From assembly GCA_905176665.1 (NCBI GenBank), contig CAJINA010000104.1:1-36698 (forward strand): a stretch of 36,698 bases of DNA. Direction: 5' to 3'. Below, one piece after another: positions 1 through 8,756 of the stretch. Each line of letters opens with the position of its first letter. The stretch's first letter is position 1. This DNA comes from Olavius algarvensis Delta 4 endosymbiont (GTDB taxonomy: Bacteria > Desulfobacterota > Desulfobacteria > Desulfobacterales > CAJINA01). The notes beneath the pieces were generated by a model, which saw only the letters and a list, made by a program, of their open reading frames with translations, was not told the DNA's origin and did not search any database. The position numbers and the translations under genes are program-made.

Positions 1-60
1 CTTCTACCTTGAAACCTGAGCGCCACTACAATCTTTTACGGCAGAGCCAAATATCTCTGA

Positions 61-84
61 CCTGGCCCTGAGGACCAGGCTTTT
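61..84 (+). terminator. Possible weak terminator hairpin
   Basis: A short GC stem (CCTGG at 61-65 pairing with CCAGG at 75-79) is followed by C and four T. It could end a plus-strand gene lying before the window. The stem is only 5 bp and the T run is short. Apart from this and the repeat that starts near 95, I see nothing in the first 300 bases. Confidence 0.25.
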
Positions 85-94
85 AAGAACTGAG

Positions 95-318
95 TAAAGG
101 CCACCTCAAAAAACGAATTTTAGTTCAAGGTGCGTCGGCCGCGAGGAGCCCCGCGTTGCGGGACTTCACACTGGATATATTCCTCAAAGGTGGGTCGTAA
201 ACCGGAGGTGCCAGCGAAGCCAATGCCCATCGTGGTGAATGCTGGTAGTATTGCGAGGATTTGATCCGAGTGCCCAACGCAGAGGTTGCGCTAAAAGACT
301 TTTTTGAGATGGCCTTTA
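95..318 (+). repeat. Intergenic palindromic repeat, copy 1 (long, rearranged)
   Basis: Outer arms at 96-113 and 300-317 are complementary over 18 bp with one mismatch (they start AAAGGCC and run into six A). Inside lie the family blocks: a left block with TTTTAGTTCAAGG and CGGCCGC (117-149) and a right block GTGCCCAACGCAGAGG (about 273-290). The right half of the core, GTATTGCGAGG, is present, but the left inner arm is replaced by about 80 bp of unrelated sequence, so this copy is longer and degenerate. The right outer arm contains the stop codon of the ligase gene at 316-318. Confidence 0.7.
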
Positions 319-1845
319 TCCCTGCTCGCCGCCATACAGCTCCTTGACTTTCGCCCGGTCAGGGCTGCCGTCTTCATTTTCCGGCAGGCTTTCCACAAAC
401 TGCACATACTGGGGCTTTTTATAGCGCGCAATGCGGTCTCCTACGAAAGCGATAAGGTCCGGGGCGGAAACACTCTGTCCCGCTGCAGTGACGCAAACGG
501 CCTTGATGCCTTCCTTCCACTTGGGATCGGGAACCCCGAATACCACGGTATTTGCGACCGCCGGGTGTTCCAGGATGACTTTCTCGACTTCAGCCGGATA
601 TACATTTTCGCCGCCGGGTTTGATCAGTTCCTTTTCCGGCTTGCGTCCCGCATAAAAAAGGTAGCCGTCTTCATCGAAGCGTCCCAGGTCGCCCGTGTGG
701 TGCCACCCATTGCGAAAGGTGGTGGCATTGTCTTCAGGTAGGTTCCAGTACCCTTTGAAAACCATTGGTCCCTGCATGACGATCTCACCGACTTCCCCCC
801 GGGGGACTTCTTGATCGTCATCATCAAACAACCGTACCTGGGCCATGGGAATAACCCGGCCGGCCGACCCGGGGCAATCACTGTATCTACCAAAGGTCGC
901 CACACAGGATGTTTCCGTTTGGCCGTACATGCAGTAAAACGTACCCCCGTGCAGGGCCTGGTACTTTTCTATGTCTTCCGGAGAATCGAGGCCAATGACC
1001 GCCCGCAGAGAGCTGATATCCGCGCCTGTTTCGGCCTGTTTTTCCATGATATTGGCCAGTATCGGTGAAAAATCGAACAATAAAGACACCTTGCGATCCG
1101 CAATCAACGTAACCGCTGCTTCGGCATCAAACTTGCTCATATTGACATTCAAGGCGCCCACGTGAAAACTGGCCGCCGCCATAAACAAGCCGGCCACATG
1201 AAACAGGGGCAGCATGCTCAGGTGTACGTCTTCCCGGCCGATCCCGCAAAGCCAGTTCCATTGCAGATTTGCGCACAGCAGATTGGCGTGACTTAAGAGC
1301 GCGCCCCGGGGTTTTCCGGCCACAGCTGCCGTGTGGATAATGACAAAACCGTCATCAGATGTTACCGGACCGCTCCTGAAACGCCCGTTGTTGTCCAGGA
1401 GGGTATCAAACCCGGTCAGGCTGCCACCCCCATCGAACTTCAGGTTGTATTGGCCTTGCATCGTGTCAAGCTGGCCTTCCAGTTTTTCTAAAATGGCCTC
1501 GAATTCCTCATCGGCAAACATGATCGTCGGAGCCCCGTCGTTTAAAATATACCTGACCTCGTCCTCGGCAAGTCTCCAGTTTACCGGCAGGACGATTGCG
1601 CCCAGGGCAGCCGCCGCTCCGTACACGAGAAAAAACTCAATGCTGTTCTTGCCCAGCACGGCAATACGGTCTCCAGGTTTGACACCCGCGTTTTGCAGGC
1701 CGCAAGCCAGGCGGTCGGTCAACTTTTTGACTTCCTGAAAGGAAATCATCTGGTCGGTATCGACCTCAAACCAGGCGTCGTTGCTGCCGTAGCAGGCCGC
1801 ATTGCGGTTTATCAGGTCGTAAAAGGTGAAATCATATAGTCCCAT
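316..1845 (-). CDS. Acyl-CoA ligase-like protein (AMP-binding) with degenerate catalytic motifs
   Basis: A 509-residue member of the class I adenylate-forming (ANL) family, which activates carboxylic acids to acyl-AMP and then acyl-CoA. The fold is well supported: YGQTETS (A5), GWHHTGDLGRFDEDGY (A7) and the hinge region AGRKPEKELIKPGGENVYP (A8) are all present. Two usually invariant sites are not. The phosphate loop, normally TSGTTGxPKG, reads HTAAVAGKPRG, and the C-terminal A10 lysine of the LPxTxxGK motif is replaced by Ser (LPENEDGSPDR). Start ATG has GGAGG five bases upstream. It lies downstream of the stress-protein gene and the liv operon on the same strand, suggesting work on a carboxylate imported by that system. 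Activity cannot be assumed; it may belong to a divergent active clade or act as a binding protein. Confidence 0.85.
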   Translation of the reverse strand: MGLYDFTFYDLINRNAACYGSNDAWFEVDTDQMISFQEVKKLTDRLACGLQNAGVKPGDRIAVLGKNSIEFFLVYGAAAALGAIVLPVNWRLAEDEVRYILNDGAPTIMFADEEFEAILEKLEGQLDTMQGQYNLKFDGGGSLTGFDTLLDNNGRFRSGPVTSDDGFVIIHTAAVAGKPRGALLSHANLLCANLQWNWLCGIGREDVHLSMLPLFHVAGLFMAAASFHVGALNVNMSKFDAEAAVTLIADRKVSLLFDFSPILANIMEKQAETGADISSLRAVIGLDSPEDIEKYQALHGGTFYCMYGQTETSCVATFGRYSDCPGSAGRVIPMAQVRLFDDDDQEVPRGEVGEIVMQGPMVFKGYWNLPEDNATTFRNGWHHTGDLGRFDEDGYLFYAGRKPEKELIKPGGENVYPAEVEKVILEHPAVANTVVFGVPDPKWKEGIKAVCVTAAGQSVSAPDLIAFVGDRIARYKKPQYVQFVESLPENEDGSPDRAKVKELYGGEQG

Positions 1846-2118
1846 GTCAACCTCCAGCCAAAAGTGGCATCTAAACGCTGGGTGGCAGTTTGCACATTGC
1901 GTTGGTCACCTCCGTCATCAGCGGATCTGGACGCACCGGTAGTGTCCGGATTGACCGGCTGATTCTCGGGAGAATTCTTGTTGCTGGTCTGGAAATCGTA
2001 CCGGAAGCTGTCTCAAAAACCGGGATCTGAATTGAGATGGCTTCTCATATACCTGTCCCCGGGGCACTTGCCGGTTCCGGCTTCGGGTGAAGTCAGTACC
2101 GGTATCCCTGTCGCGATG
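1846..2118. other. Intergenic region between the ligase and uspA genes
   Basis: No coding region is visible. It holds ATTCTC-GG-GAGAAT (1962-1975), a possible operator about 120 bp upstream of the ligase start. A 13-bp inverted repeat with two mismatches lies at 2004-2016 and 2032-2044 (GAAGC..TCTCAA / TTGAGATGGCTTC). Its arms resemble the outer arms of the long palindromic repeat at 95-318, but here the loop is only 15 bases. Confidence 0.5.
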
Positions 2119-2511
2119 CTACTTTACAGTTGTAACCGGACAGTTGGCCTTTAAAATTACATATTGGGCTGTAGAACCTAGCAGCAGTTTCTGGGTTTTA
2201 GACTTCTTCTGGATCCCTACATACAGATGGTCGATACTTTTTTCCTTGGTAAAACGCACCAGATCCTCGCCCGGTGAAAGGCCGCGGGCCATTTGAACCA
2301 CTTCGCACGCCACGCCTTCCTGTTCAACAAACTCTTTCGCGGATTCGAGTTCTTTTCTGGCCTGGCTTACATCTTCGAGTTTCTCCTTGGATCCGCCCTC
2401 CGAAGAAATCATTACATAAACCTTGGCGTCAAAGGCTTTGGCGTGTTTTCTGGCCAACTCAAGCGCGGACTTGGCAACATAGCTTGCATTGTAACCAACC
2501 AGAATATTCAT
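2119..2511 (-). CDS. Universal stress protein (UspA family)
   Basis: A 130-residue single-domain Usp. It begins MNILVGYN and has the usual alternating beta/alpha pattern (ARKHAKAFDAKVYVMIS) and the C-terminal GSTAQYVILKANCPVTTV segment, which in ATP-binding Usps carries the end of the G-2x-G-9x-G(S/T) motif. The second glycine of that motif looks like Lys here (GIQKKSKTQKLLLGS), so nucleotide binding is uncertain. The internal ATG at 2511 is preferred over an upstream in-frame ATG because AAAGGAG lies 8 bases before it. It follows livF by about 30 bp and probably shares its transcript. Confidence 0.85.
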   Translation of the reverse strand: MNILVGYNASYVAKSALELARKHAKAFDAKVYVMISSEGGSKEKLEDVSQARKELESAKEFVEQEGVACEVVQMARGLSPGEDLVRFTKEKSIDHLYVGIQKKSKTQKLLLGSTAQYVILKANCPVTTVK

Positions 2512-2542
2512 GTTACAGCTCCTTTCCCGGAGATCCAAGTTT

Positions 2543-3361
2543 CTACATCCATCGTTTTCTACGCTTATAGGACTTTACTTCTTTAAAGGACTTGCGACCG
2601 CCACCCTGGGTGATCCCCATATAAAATTCTTTAACATCCGGATTGTCGCGCAGCTCATTGGACGGTCCTTCCAACACGATTTTTCCCGATTCCATGATAT
2701 AGGCATAATCAGAAACCTGCAGCGCAATCTTGGCATTCTGCTCGACGACCAGAATGGTGGTATCCAAATCCCGGTTGATGGTTTCGATATTCTCGAAAAT
2801 TTCCTTGACCAGCAGCGGCGCCAGCCCCAGGGACGGTTCGTCCAGCATAAGCATCTTCGGCGCAGCCATGAGGGCCCGGCCGATGGCAATCATCTGCTGC
2901 TCACCACCCGAGCAATAACCAGCCAAGCGGTTGGTGATCGGTGACAGCCGCGGGAAATGATCATACATCAACTCGTTGTCTGCCTTGATTTTTTGCGCAC
3001 CATCCTTGCGGGTGATAGACCCCGCCCGGATATTTTCATCCACCGTCAGGTGCTTGAAAACACGTCGACCTTCCGGGACCATTACTGCACCGAGTTTAAC
3101 CACCTCGGTTCCTAGAACATTGGTAATATCGCTGCCGGCAAATTTGATATAACCATCCCGGATGAAGCCGTTTTCCGGTTTAAGCAATCCGCTGATGGCG
3201 CGCAGGGTTGTAGTTTTCCCGGCACCGTTTGTTCCCAGCAGAGCCACGATGCCACCTTTTTTGACATTCAGGCTGACACCGCGCAGGACCTGGATGATAT
3301 CGTTGTACACCACTTCGATGTTGTTTACTTCCAGCAGGTTTTCACTCGTGTTCGTATCCAT
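2543..3361 (-). CDS. livF: Branched-chain amino acid-type ABC transporter ATPase LivF
   Basis: A 272-residue ABC ATPase that powers the LivHM permease together with LivG, at the cytoplasmic face. Visible motifs are Walker A GTNGAGKTTT (about residues 43-52), the signature segment YCSGGEQQM, Walker B MLMLDEPSLGLAP and the switch His-loop region TTILVVEQNAK. The length is slightly above the usual 235-240 residues because of an N-terminal extension (MDTNTSENLLEVNN) and a basic tail (SYKRRKRWM). The ribosome site is weak, so translation may depend on upstream genes. It is the last transporter gene of the operon, separated from the binding-protein gene by a hairpin-rich gap. Confidence 0.93.
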   Translation of the reverse strand: MDTNTSENLLEVNNIEVVYNDIIQVLRGVSLNVKKGGIVALLGTNGAGKTTTLRAISGLLKPENGFIRDGYIKFAGSDITNVLGTEVVKLGAVMVPEGRRVFKHLTVDENIRAGSITRKDGAQKIKADNELMYDHFPRLSPITNRLAGYCSGGEQQMIAIGRALMAAPKMLMLDEPSLGLAPLLVKEIFENIETINRDLDTTILVVEQNAKIALQVSDYAYIMESGKIVLEGPSNELRDNPDVKEFYMGITQGGGRKSFKEVKSYKRRKRWM

Positions 3362-3421
3362 AGGGCAGCTTTAAACATCCTTATCATATGGTTGCCGTCG
3401 AGCCGCACAGCTCGCAGCAAG

Positions 3422-3457
3422 CCTGCCCCGCCGGCCAAAATCGGCCGACGGCGCAGG
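3422..3457 (-). promoter_or_regulatory. Strong intercistronic hairpin between the binding-protein gene and livF
   Basis: CCTGCCCCGCCGGCC (3422-3436) can pair with the segment ending at 3457 over 15 bp with two mismatches, leaving a 6-base loop. A second compact stem, AGGGGCC-A-GGCCCCT, lies at 3483-3497, next to the stop codon of the binding-protein gene. Neither has a long U run on the minus strand. Such stems commonly protect the abundant binding-protein message or attenuate the next gene; that role is inferred. Confidence 0.5.
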
Positions 3458-3508
3458 GGGTATCTGATGTGATCTGAACAGCAGGGGCCAGGCCCCTTTT
3501 GGTCAAAC

Positions 3509-4735
3509 CTATTTGATCTTGCTGGTATATTCCGGGATGAACGGTTTGCCCACAGAAAGAAAATTCCCGTTTTGGACAGAATACATCTGCAATGTGTCCA
3601 CGCCGGCCTTGTCGGTTTTTGAATAAGTCACCGGACCTACCGTGGTTACAGGGTAGAAGGCATTCATGCCGTTCATCTGCAGGAGCTCTGCATAAAGCGT
3701 CTCCTTGGTAATTTTGTTCCCTTTGGCTTTGGCCCGGCGGATGCATTCAGCCGCGACCTGGGCTACCATGACACCGTTGGCGTAGTTATGCGACATGGCC
3801 GCCTTGTCATCCCGGCCGTACTTCTTTGCCAGAGCAATCTGTGCATCGGTACCGGCACCAGGTTCAGATGTCACAATATAGGACGTTGTCCAGTAGTAAT
3901 TCTCGGCAGCCGATCCGGCCAAGGCCACCAGGTCATTACCACCTGTATAGTGGCAACCTGTAAAAGTGATCTTGCCCTTCTGGCCAAAGGATGTCGCGAC
4001 CATACCCAGACGACTGGCATCTTTGATCATCGTGGCAACCGGAGATTGGATGGTCTGGCTGATCACATACTGAACACCTTTGGACTGCAGACGTTTGAGC
4101 ATGGCGGTGTTGTCCAAATCTTTACCATGTTCAACTACTTCAACGATATTCATATCCAACCCGGCTTTGACTGCTTTCTGGACATCAGACAATGGTCCCC
4201 GTCCAAATGCAGACGGATGCAGGAACATGGCTGCTCTGGGCGTGGCGCCTTTGTGATTTTTAACAATATACTCTGCCAGCCCGATCGCTTGAGCGGAATA
4301 GGACGCAATGGGCAGGAAGATGTAGTTGGAGTTGTCCAGGTTGCCGGCATGAAAGGAGGCCGGGATCACCGGCATCTGCTCTTCTTCAAAATCCCGTTTC
4401 AAACCCAGCGTGCTGCCGGTTGAATAGTTCAGGTAAAAAACTATGCCCATATCGATAAAATCTTCAAAATTCCGTTTAGTGACATCGGTCTTATACTGGT
4501 CATCCCGGATGGTACAATCGATCTTGTCATCCCCGAGAAGCTTCATGTCGTTTACATACCGGAAATAATCCTCGACACCCTTGGAATAGGGGTTGCCGGC
4601 ATCAGAGGTTGGTCCCGTTATGGCCAGGGACAGGGCGAGCTTGTAAGTTTGTCCGGCCTGGGCCTGAAATGCAAACGCGAATACGATCATAAACGCCAGC
4701 GAAATTTTAAACAGCATCCTTGTTCTTTTCTTCAT
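3509..4735 (-). CDS. ABC transporter periplasmic substrate-binding protein (LivK type)
   Basis: A 408-residue type I periplasmic binding protein that captures the substrate and delivers it to LivHM. A Sec signal peptide (MKKRTRMLFKISLAFMIVFAFAFQAQA) is followed directly by the mature start GQTYKLALSLAITGPTSDAG, the usual first strand and loop of this family. The ATG is preceded by GGGGG at good spacing. It lies between livM and livF. The operon's two acyl-CoA ligases make an organic acid a plausible ligand instead of leucine, but the sequence alone does not identify the ligand. Confidence 0.9.
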   Translation of the reverse strand: MKKRTRMLFKISLAFMIVFAFAFQAQAGQTYKLALSLAITGPTSDAGNPYSKGVEDYFRYVNDMKLLGDDKIDCTIRDDQYKTDVTKRNFEDFIDMGIVFYLNYSTGSTLGLKRDFEEEQMPVIPASFHAGNLDNSNYIFLPIASYSAQAIGLAEYIVKNHKGATPRAAMFLHPSAFGRGPLSDVQKAVKAGLDMNIVEVVEHGKDLDNTAMLKRLQSKGVQYVISQTIQSPVATMIKDASRLGMVATSFGQKGKITFTGCHYTGGNDLVALAGSAAENYYWTTSYIVTSEPGAGTDAQIALAKKYGRDDKAAMSHNYANGVMVAQVAAECIRRAKAKGNKITKETLYAELLQMNGMNAFYPVTTVGPVTYSKTDKAGVDTLQMYSVQNGNFLSVGKPFIPEYTSKIK

Positions 4736-4833
4736 GTTTCCCCCTTGGTCTGGTTGATAATTAACGGTTTAAGATCTGGAGCTGTTAACAATGGCACAAA
4801 CGCTTCAAACAAAACCTTTTACGGGCCACTCCG

Positions 4834-5928
4834 TCAGTAACGAAACGGCCATAATTTGGTATATGAACGGGCAATCCGCCACCAGTTGGCGATTCCCCGG
4901 GGTTCAAACATCAGAAACAGGACGATGACCAGGCCGAAAGAGAGCGGATTCAACGCAGTGGCCAGGTTCATGTTCGACGGTAACAGGCTGCCGACTTTTT
5001 CGGCCAGGTGCTCAACTTGGAGATCAAGCGTCATAATGGCAGCCGGCCCCCAGAAGGATCCGTTAAGGGTACCCAGCCCCCCGACGATCGCCATGGCCAG
5101 GTAGGCAATCGATTCATGCAGGGTAAAAGACTCGAAGCCAACACCCCGGTACACATACGCGTGCAGTGCGCCGGCCATACCGGCGAAAAATCCGGCCAGG
5201 GCAAACGCATACACCTTGGTAAGACCGGGATGCATTCCCATGGCATCCGCCGCCCGGTCATTGTCCCGGACAGCGCTCAGGCAGCGCCCGTAGCGCGTTC
5301 TCAAAAGATTCCTGACCATAAACCCGGACAGTACCACAACCACCAGAATGACATAGTACCAGAAGAGATAATGATCGCTCCGGCCCACTTTACCTGTCAA
5401 CCAGTAGGCCCGGCCCACGAAGATGGTTTGCCCCTGGTTGAAGAAATCGAGGAAGTTGATGGTCCAGGAAAAGATCATCTGGAAAGAGAGGGTGGCAATG
5501 GCCAGGTAAAGGTGTTTCAGCCGCATGGCCGGCAGCCCAACGATGGCCCCGAAGATAGCCCCCATCGAACCGGCCAGCAGGATCATCAACGGCCAGCAGT
5601 GGGTGATAATCACATGCCGATCACCGATCAGGGTGCTGAAAGAAGCCACGGTATAAGCCCCGATACCGACAAAGGCGGCGTGCCCGATGGAGATCAGGCC
5701 GGCAAACCCGGTAACGATATTCAGCCCGATCACCGCAACCACCGCGATCAGAATATTGTCAATCACCAGCATGTACTTGTTGCTCAATGAGAACAGCAGC
5801 GGCCAGGCAAACAGCAGCACCAGGAACATTGAAAAAATCGTCCGGTCCAGGTTCGTGAAGTAAATACGCTGTTCATCCCTGTAGGATGTAAAATAATTGC
5901 CTGTCGCCATCCATCTATTTGTCGCCAT
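4834..5928 (-). CDS. livM: Branched-chain amino acid-type ABC transporter permease LivM
   Basis: A 364-residue polytopic inner-membrane permease. The hallmark TGFAGLISIGHAAFVGIGAY segment lies near residues 72-92, and the cytoplasmic coupling loop RYGRCLSAVRDNDRAADAMGM follows the mid-protein membrane segments. The C-terminus AIVGGLGTLNGSFWGPA is also typical. The start lies 3 bases after the livH stop, so the two are translationally linked. The roughly 50-residue hydrophilic N-terminus (MATNRWMATGNYFTSYRDEQ) is longer than in E. coli-like proteins; the annotated start is the first ATG and has no obvious strong ribosome site of its own. Confidence 0.93.
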   Translation of the reverse strand: MATNRWMATGNYFTSYRDEQRIYFTNLDRTIFSMFLVLLFAWPLLFSLSNKYMLVIDNILIAVVAVIGLNIVTGFAGLISIGHAAFVGIGAYTVASFSTLIGDRHVIITHCWPLMILLAGSMGAIFGAIVGLPAMRLKHLYLAIATLSFQMIFSWTINFLDFFNQGQTIFVGRAYWLTGKVGRSDHYLFWYYVILVVVVLSGFMVRNLLRTRYGRCLSAVRDNDRAADAMGMHPGLTKVYAFALAGFFAGMAGALHAYVYRGVGFESFTLHESIAYLAMAIVGGLGTLNGSFWGPAAIMTLDLQVEHLAEKVGSLLPSNMNLATALNPLSFGLVIVLFLMFEPRGIANWWRIARSYTKLWPFRY

Positions 5929-5931
5929 AAT

Positions 5932-6825
5932 CTATACCCGTTCTATTTCATGAATGCCAAACAATCCGTGTGGCTTGATAAGCAGTATGATCAGCAAAAT
6001 GATATACGGAAGAACTTCCGCGGTCCCGTTAAGCCCGAAGTTACCGTCCAGATACCCGCTGGCAAATTGCTGGATCAACCCCATAATAATCCCGGCCACC
6101 ACGGCCCCCAGGATGGAATCCAGACCGCCCAGGATAACCACCGGAAATACCGTAATCCCAAAAGCCTGCAGGGTCTCAAAATTCAACCCGGTGATATTGC
6201 CAATGATACAACCTGCCGCGGCCGCACTTAACCCGGCTAGGGCCCAGGCCAGGCCGAAGACCCGGGGAACTGAGATGCCAATTGACATGGACGCTAACTG
6301 GTCGTCCGATACGGCCCGCATGGAGATCCCGATGGTGGATTTTTTAAAAAAAATCGAGAACCCTGCAATCATCGTGGCCGTCAGCAGGACACCCACAAGC
6401 TGGGTCCAGGAAATGGAAACCCCGCCAAAAGCAATCAGTTCTGTTGGCAGAAACTTCGGGAACGAGAAGTTCTCGGAACCATAGGGTGTCAGGAAGATCA
6501 AACCGTCAATAATCGACATCAGCCCGATGGTCACCATGATGACCGAGATGATCGGCTCCCCGATCAAGCGGCGCAAAAATATTCTTTCGACGCTCATGGA
6601 CAGAAAGAAAGTAATCCCCATGCTCAACAAAAAGGAGATGTAGACTGGAATCCCCATCTTGCTGGTCAGGGCAAACGTAATAAAAGCCCCCGCCGCAATA
6701 ATCTGCCCATGAGCAATATTGAGGACTTTACTCGATTTATAGATCAATACAAAACCAAGGGCTGCCAGGGCATATATTGATCCAACCACGATACCGCTGA
6801 CCACCAGCTGAAAAAAATAACTCAT
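5932..6825 (-). CDS. livH: Branched-chain amino acid-type ABC transporter permease LivH
   Basis: A 297-residue integral membrane permease, partner of LivM. Recognisable segments are ALGFVLIYKSSKVLNIAHGQ near the N-terminus, RRLIGEPIISVIMVTIGL, the coupling loop GISMRAVSDDQLASMSIGI, and VVILGGLDSILGAVVAGIIMG near the C-terminus. Length and hydrophobicity are normal for LivH. Its ATG overlaps the TGA of the preceding acyl-CoA ligase gene by one base (TGATG), a sign of coupled translation and of a functional link between ligase and transporter. Confidence 0.93.
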   Translation of the reverse strand: MSYFFQLVVSGIVVGSIYALAALGFVLIYKSSKVLNIAHGQIIAAGAFITFALTSKMGIPVYISFLLSMGITFFLSMSVERIFLRRLIGEPIISVIMVTIGLMSIIDGLIFLTPYGSENFSFPKFLPTELIAFGGVSISWTQLVGVLLTATMIAGFSIFFKKSTIGISMRAVSDDQLASMSIGISVPRVFGLAWALAGLSAAAAGCIIGNITGLNFETLQAFGITVFPVVILGGLDSILGAVVAGIIMGLIQQFASGYLDGNFGLNGTAEVLPYIILLIILLIKPHGLFGIHEIERV

Positions 6826-8756
6826 CAGACCCCTTCCATTGTGTAAAATGAAATGTTTGTTTTAACAGAGGTTGACTGACCATCCTGGTATTGAAAAAGC
6901 GCTTCTACTTCTTTCTCTGAAATGGCTTCATCATAGAGGGCTTCATAAAGATCCTGGTATTTTTCCCGCACAAATTTCCGGCGAATTTTCCCGGTCTTGG
7001 TCAATTCCCCATCATCTGTATCCAGAAGTTTGTAGAGCACGGCAAAACGCCTGATCTTGAAGTGCTCTTGTTCCGCCCGGCTGTTGATCTCCATGACCTG
7101 CTCTTGGATAAGCTCGGCCACCTCCGGTTTGGCGGAAAGATCCATGTAGGTGGTATAAGAAATCCCCCGGTCCTCGGCCCATTTGCCCACCACGATGGGA
7201 TCGATATTGATCAGGCAGGCGACAAAGTCGCGCTGGTCACCAAAAATTACTGCTTCCTTTATATAAGGGCTGAACTTGAGCTTGTTCTCCAGAAACATGG
7301 GGCTGAACATCTCGCCCTGCTTGTTGTGCATAACGTCCGCCAGGCGGTCGATGACCACCAGGTGCCCGTGCTCATCGATGTATCCGGCATCCCCGGAATG
7401 CAGCCAGCCACCGGCCAGAAGCTCCTCCGATTTATCGTCCATCTTGTAGTAACCGGGGGTCACACAGGGCGATTTGGATAGGATCTCGCCCTCCTCTGAA
7501 ATCTTGCACTCGGTCCCAGGCAGGGGTTTTCCCACGGTATCCGGACGCACGTCGCCGTCGCGGTGCATGTAGGCGATCCCGACAATTTCGGTCTGGCCGT
7601 AAATCTGTTTGAGATTGACACCAATGGCCTGGTAGAACGTAAAGAGCTCTGGCCCCAAAGCCGCACCGCCCGTGTAGGCCCGCCGCAGTCGCAAAAGGCC
7701 GATCTGGTTGATCAGGGGACGAAACACCATCTGGTACCCCAGCCAGGACTTAAACCGGAGGCCCAGCGGCATATTTTTACCCGACATGCGAAACGTGGCG
7801 GCCTGCAGGCCTATTTTTATAAAGTAATTATATAACAGACGGTTCAGCCAGTAGGCCTCATCGATTTTAAGCCAGATCTGGGACCTGATCGTTTCATAAA
7901 TACGCGGCGCGCCGAACATGAAGTGGGGGCCGATCTCCTTGAGGTCCTCCATGGCGGTTTCCACGGACTCCGGGAAATTAATGGTGATCCCGGTGGCCAT
8001 GGCCACCCCGAAAGAGTTCATCTGCTCGCCTATCCAGGCAAAAGGTAGAAAAGAAACATATTCATCGGTACTGGCCAGGTAGTCGGCCTCGGATAATTGC
8101 AGCCCCATCGCGATATAATTCTTGTGGGTCAACATGGTCCCCTTGGAGAGACCGGTCGTTCCCGAGGTCAGGCAGAGGTGGCAGACATCGTCCGGCTTGC
8201 CCTGGTCAACCAAAGTTTCGAAAGCCTCGGGTTGAGCCTGGTGAACGGCGTCCCCTTCCGCATAGAGGTCATCAATAAAAAGGAACCAGTCATCCTTGCG
8301 ATAATCCCGCATCCCGCGGGGATCTTCATAGATAACTTTGCGTACTTCCGGAACCTCATCTCTGATTTCGACCAGTTTATCAACCTGCTCCTGATCGCCA
8401 CAGAACACCACGGTGACGTTCATGTACTGCAGCAATTGCGAGATCTCATCCGGCATTGTGGTCTGGTAGATACCGGCCGAGATAGCGCCAATGGACTGGG
8501 CTCCCAGGGCTATGAAAAGCATTTCCGGAATATTGTCACCGATCAGGGCAATGATATCCCCTTTTTGGAGTCCGACCTTTTGCAGGCCAAGGCCGACCTT
8601 GCGGACATAATCATAATACTGGTCCCAAGTGTAGCTGTTCCAGCACCCAAAATCCTTTTCACGCAACGCGACTTTTTCGCCCGTGGACTTTACCCGCCAG
8701 CGGAGCAGTTGGGGAATGCTGAATTCCAACAATTGGTCTTTTTTTTCCGTGTTCAC
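6825..8756 (-). CDS. Long-chain acyl-CoA synthetase-like ligase (AMP-forming)
   Basis: A 643-residue ANL-family ligase of the FadD15/long-chain type. It joins a carboxylic acid to CoA through an acyl-adenylate. All key motifs are intact: LCLTSGTTGLSKGTMLTH (phosphate loop), YGQTEIVG, GWLHSGDAGYIDEHGHL, VIDRLADVMHNKQGEMFSP and the C-terminal LTKTGKIRR with its catalytic Lys. The start is GTG at 8756, directly after the livG stop (TAAGTG). Its 3' end overlaps livH by one base. Sitting inside a liv operon, it probably activates the transported acid as it enters, as in vectorial acylation. Whether the substrate is a fatty, branched or aromatic acid cannot be read from the sequence. Confidence 0.93.
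   Translation of the reverse strand: MNTEKKDQLLEFSIPQLLRWRVKSTGEKVALREKDFGCWNSYTWDQYYDYVRKVGLGLQKVGLQKGDIIALIGDNIPEMLFIALGAQSIGAISAGIYQTTMPDEISQLLQYMNVTVVFCGDQEQVDKLVEIRDEVPEVRKVIYEDPRGMRDYRKDDWFLFIDDLYAEGDAVHQAQPEAFETLVDQGKPDDVCHLCLTSGTTGLSKGTMLTHKNYIAMGLQLSEADYLASTDEYVSFLPFAWIGEQMNSFGVAMATGITINFPESVETAMEDLKEIGPHFMFGAPRIYETIRSQIWLKIDEAYWLNRLLYNYFIKIGLQAATFRMSGKNMPLGLRFKSWLGYQMVFRPLINQIGLLRLRRAYTGGAALGPELFTFYQAIGVNLKQIYGQTEIVGIAYMHRDGDVRPDTVGKPLPGTECKISEEGEILSKSPCVTPGYYKMDDKSEELLAGGWLHSGDAGYIDEHGHLVVIDRLADVMHNKQGEMFSPMFLENKLKFSPYIKEAVIFGDQRDFVACLINIDPIVVGKWAEDRGISYTTYMDLSAKPEVAELIQEQVMEINSRAEQEHFKIRRFAVLYKLLDTDDGELTKTGKIRRKFVREKYQDLYEALYDEAISEKEVEALFQYQDGQSTSVKTNISFYTMEGV

Noticed and set aside
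5008..5790. 260-codon plus-strand frame antisense to livM
   Set aside because: It lies fully inside a well-supported permease gene, has low-complexity shadow composition (His/Gln/Asp rich) and no ribosome site.
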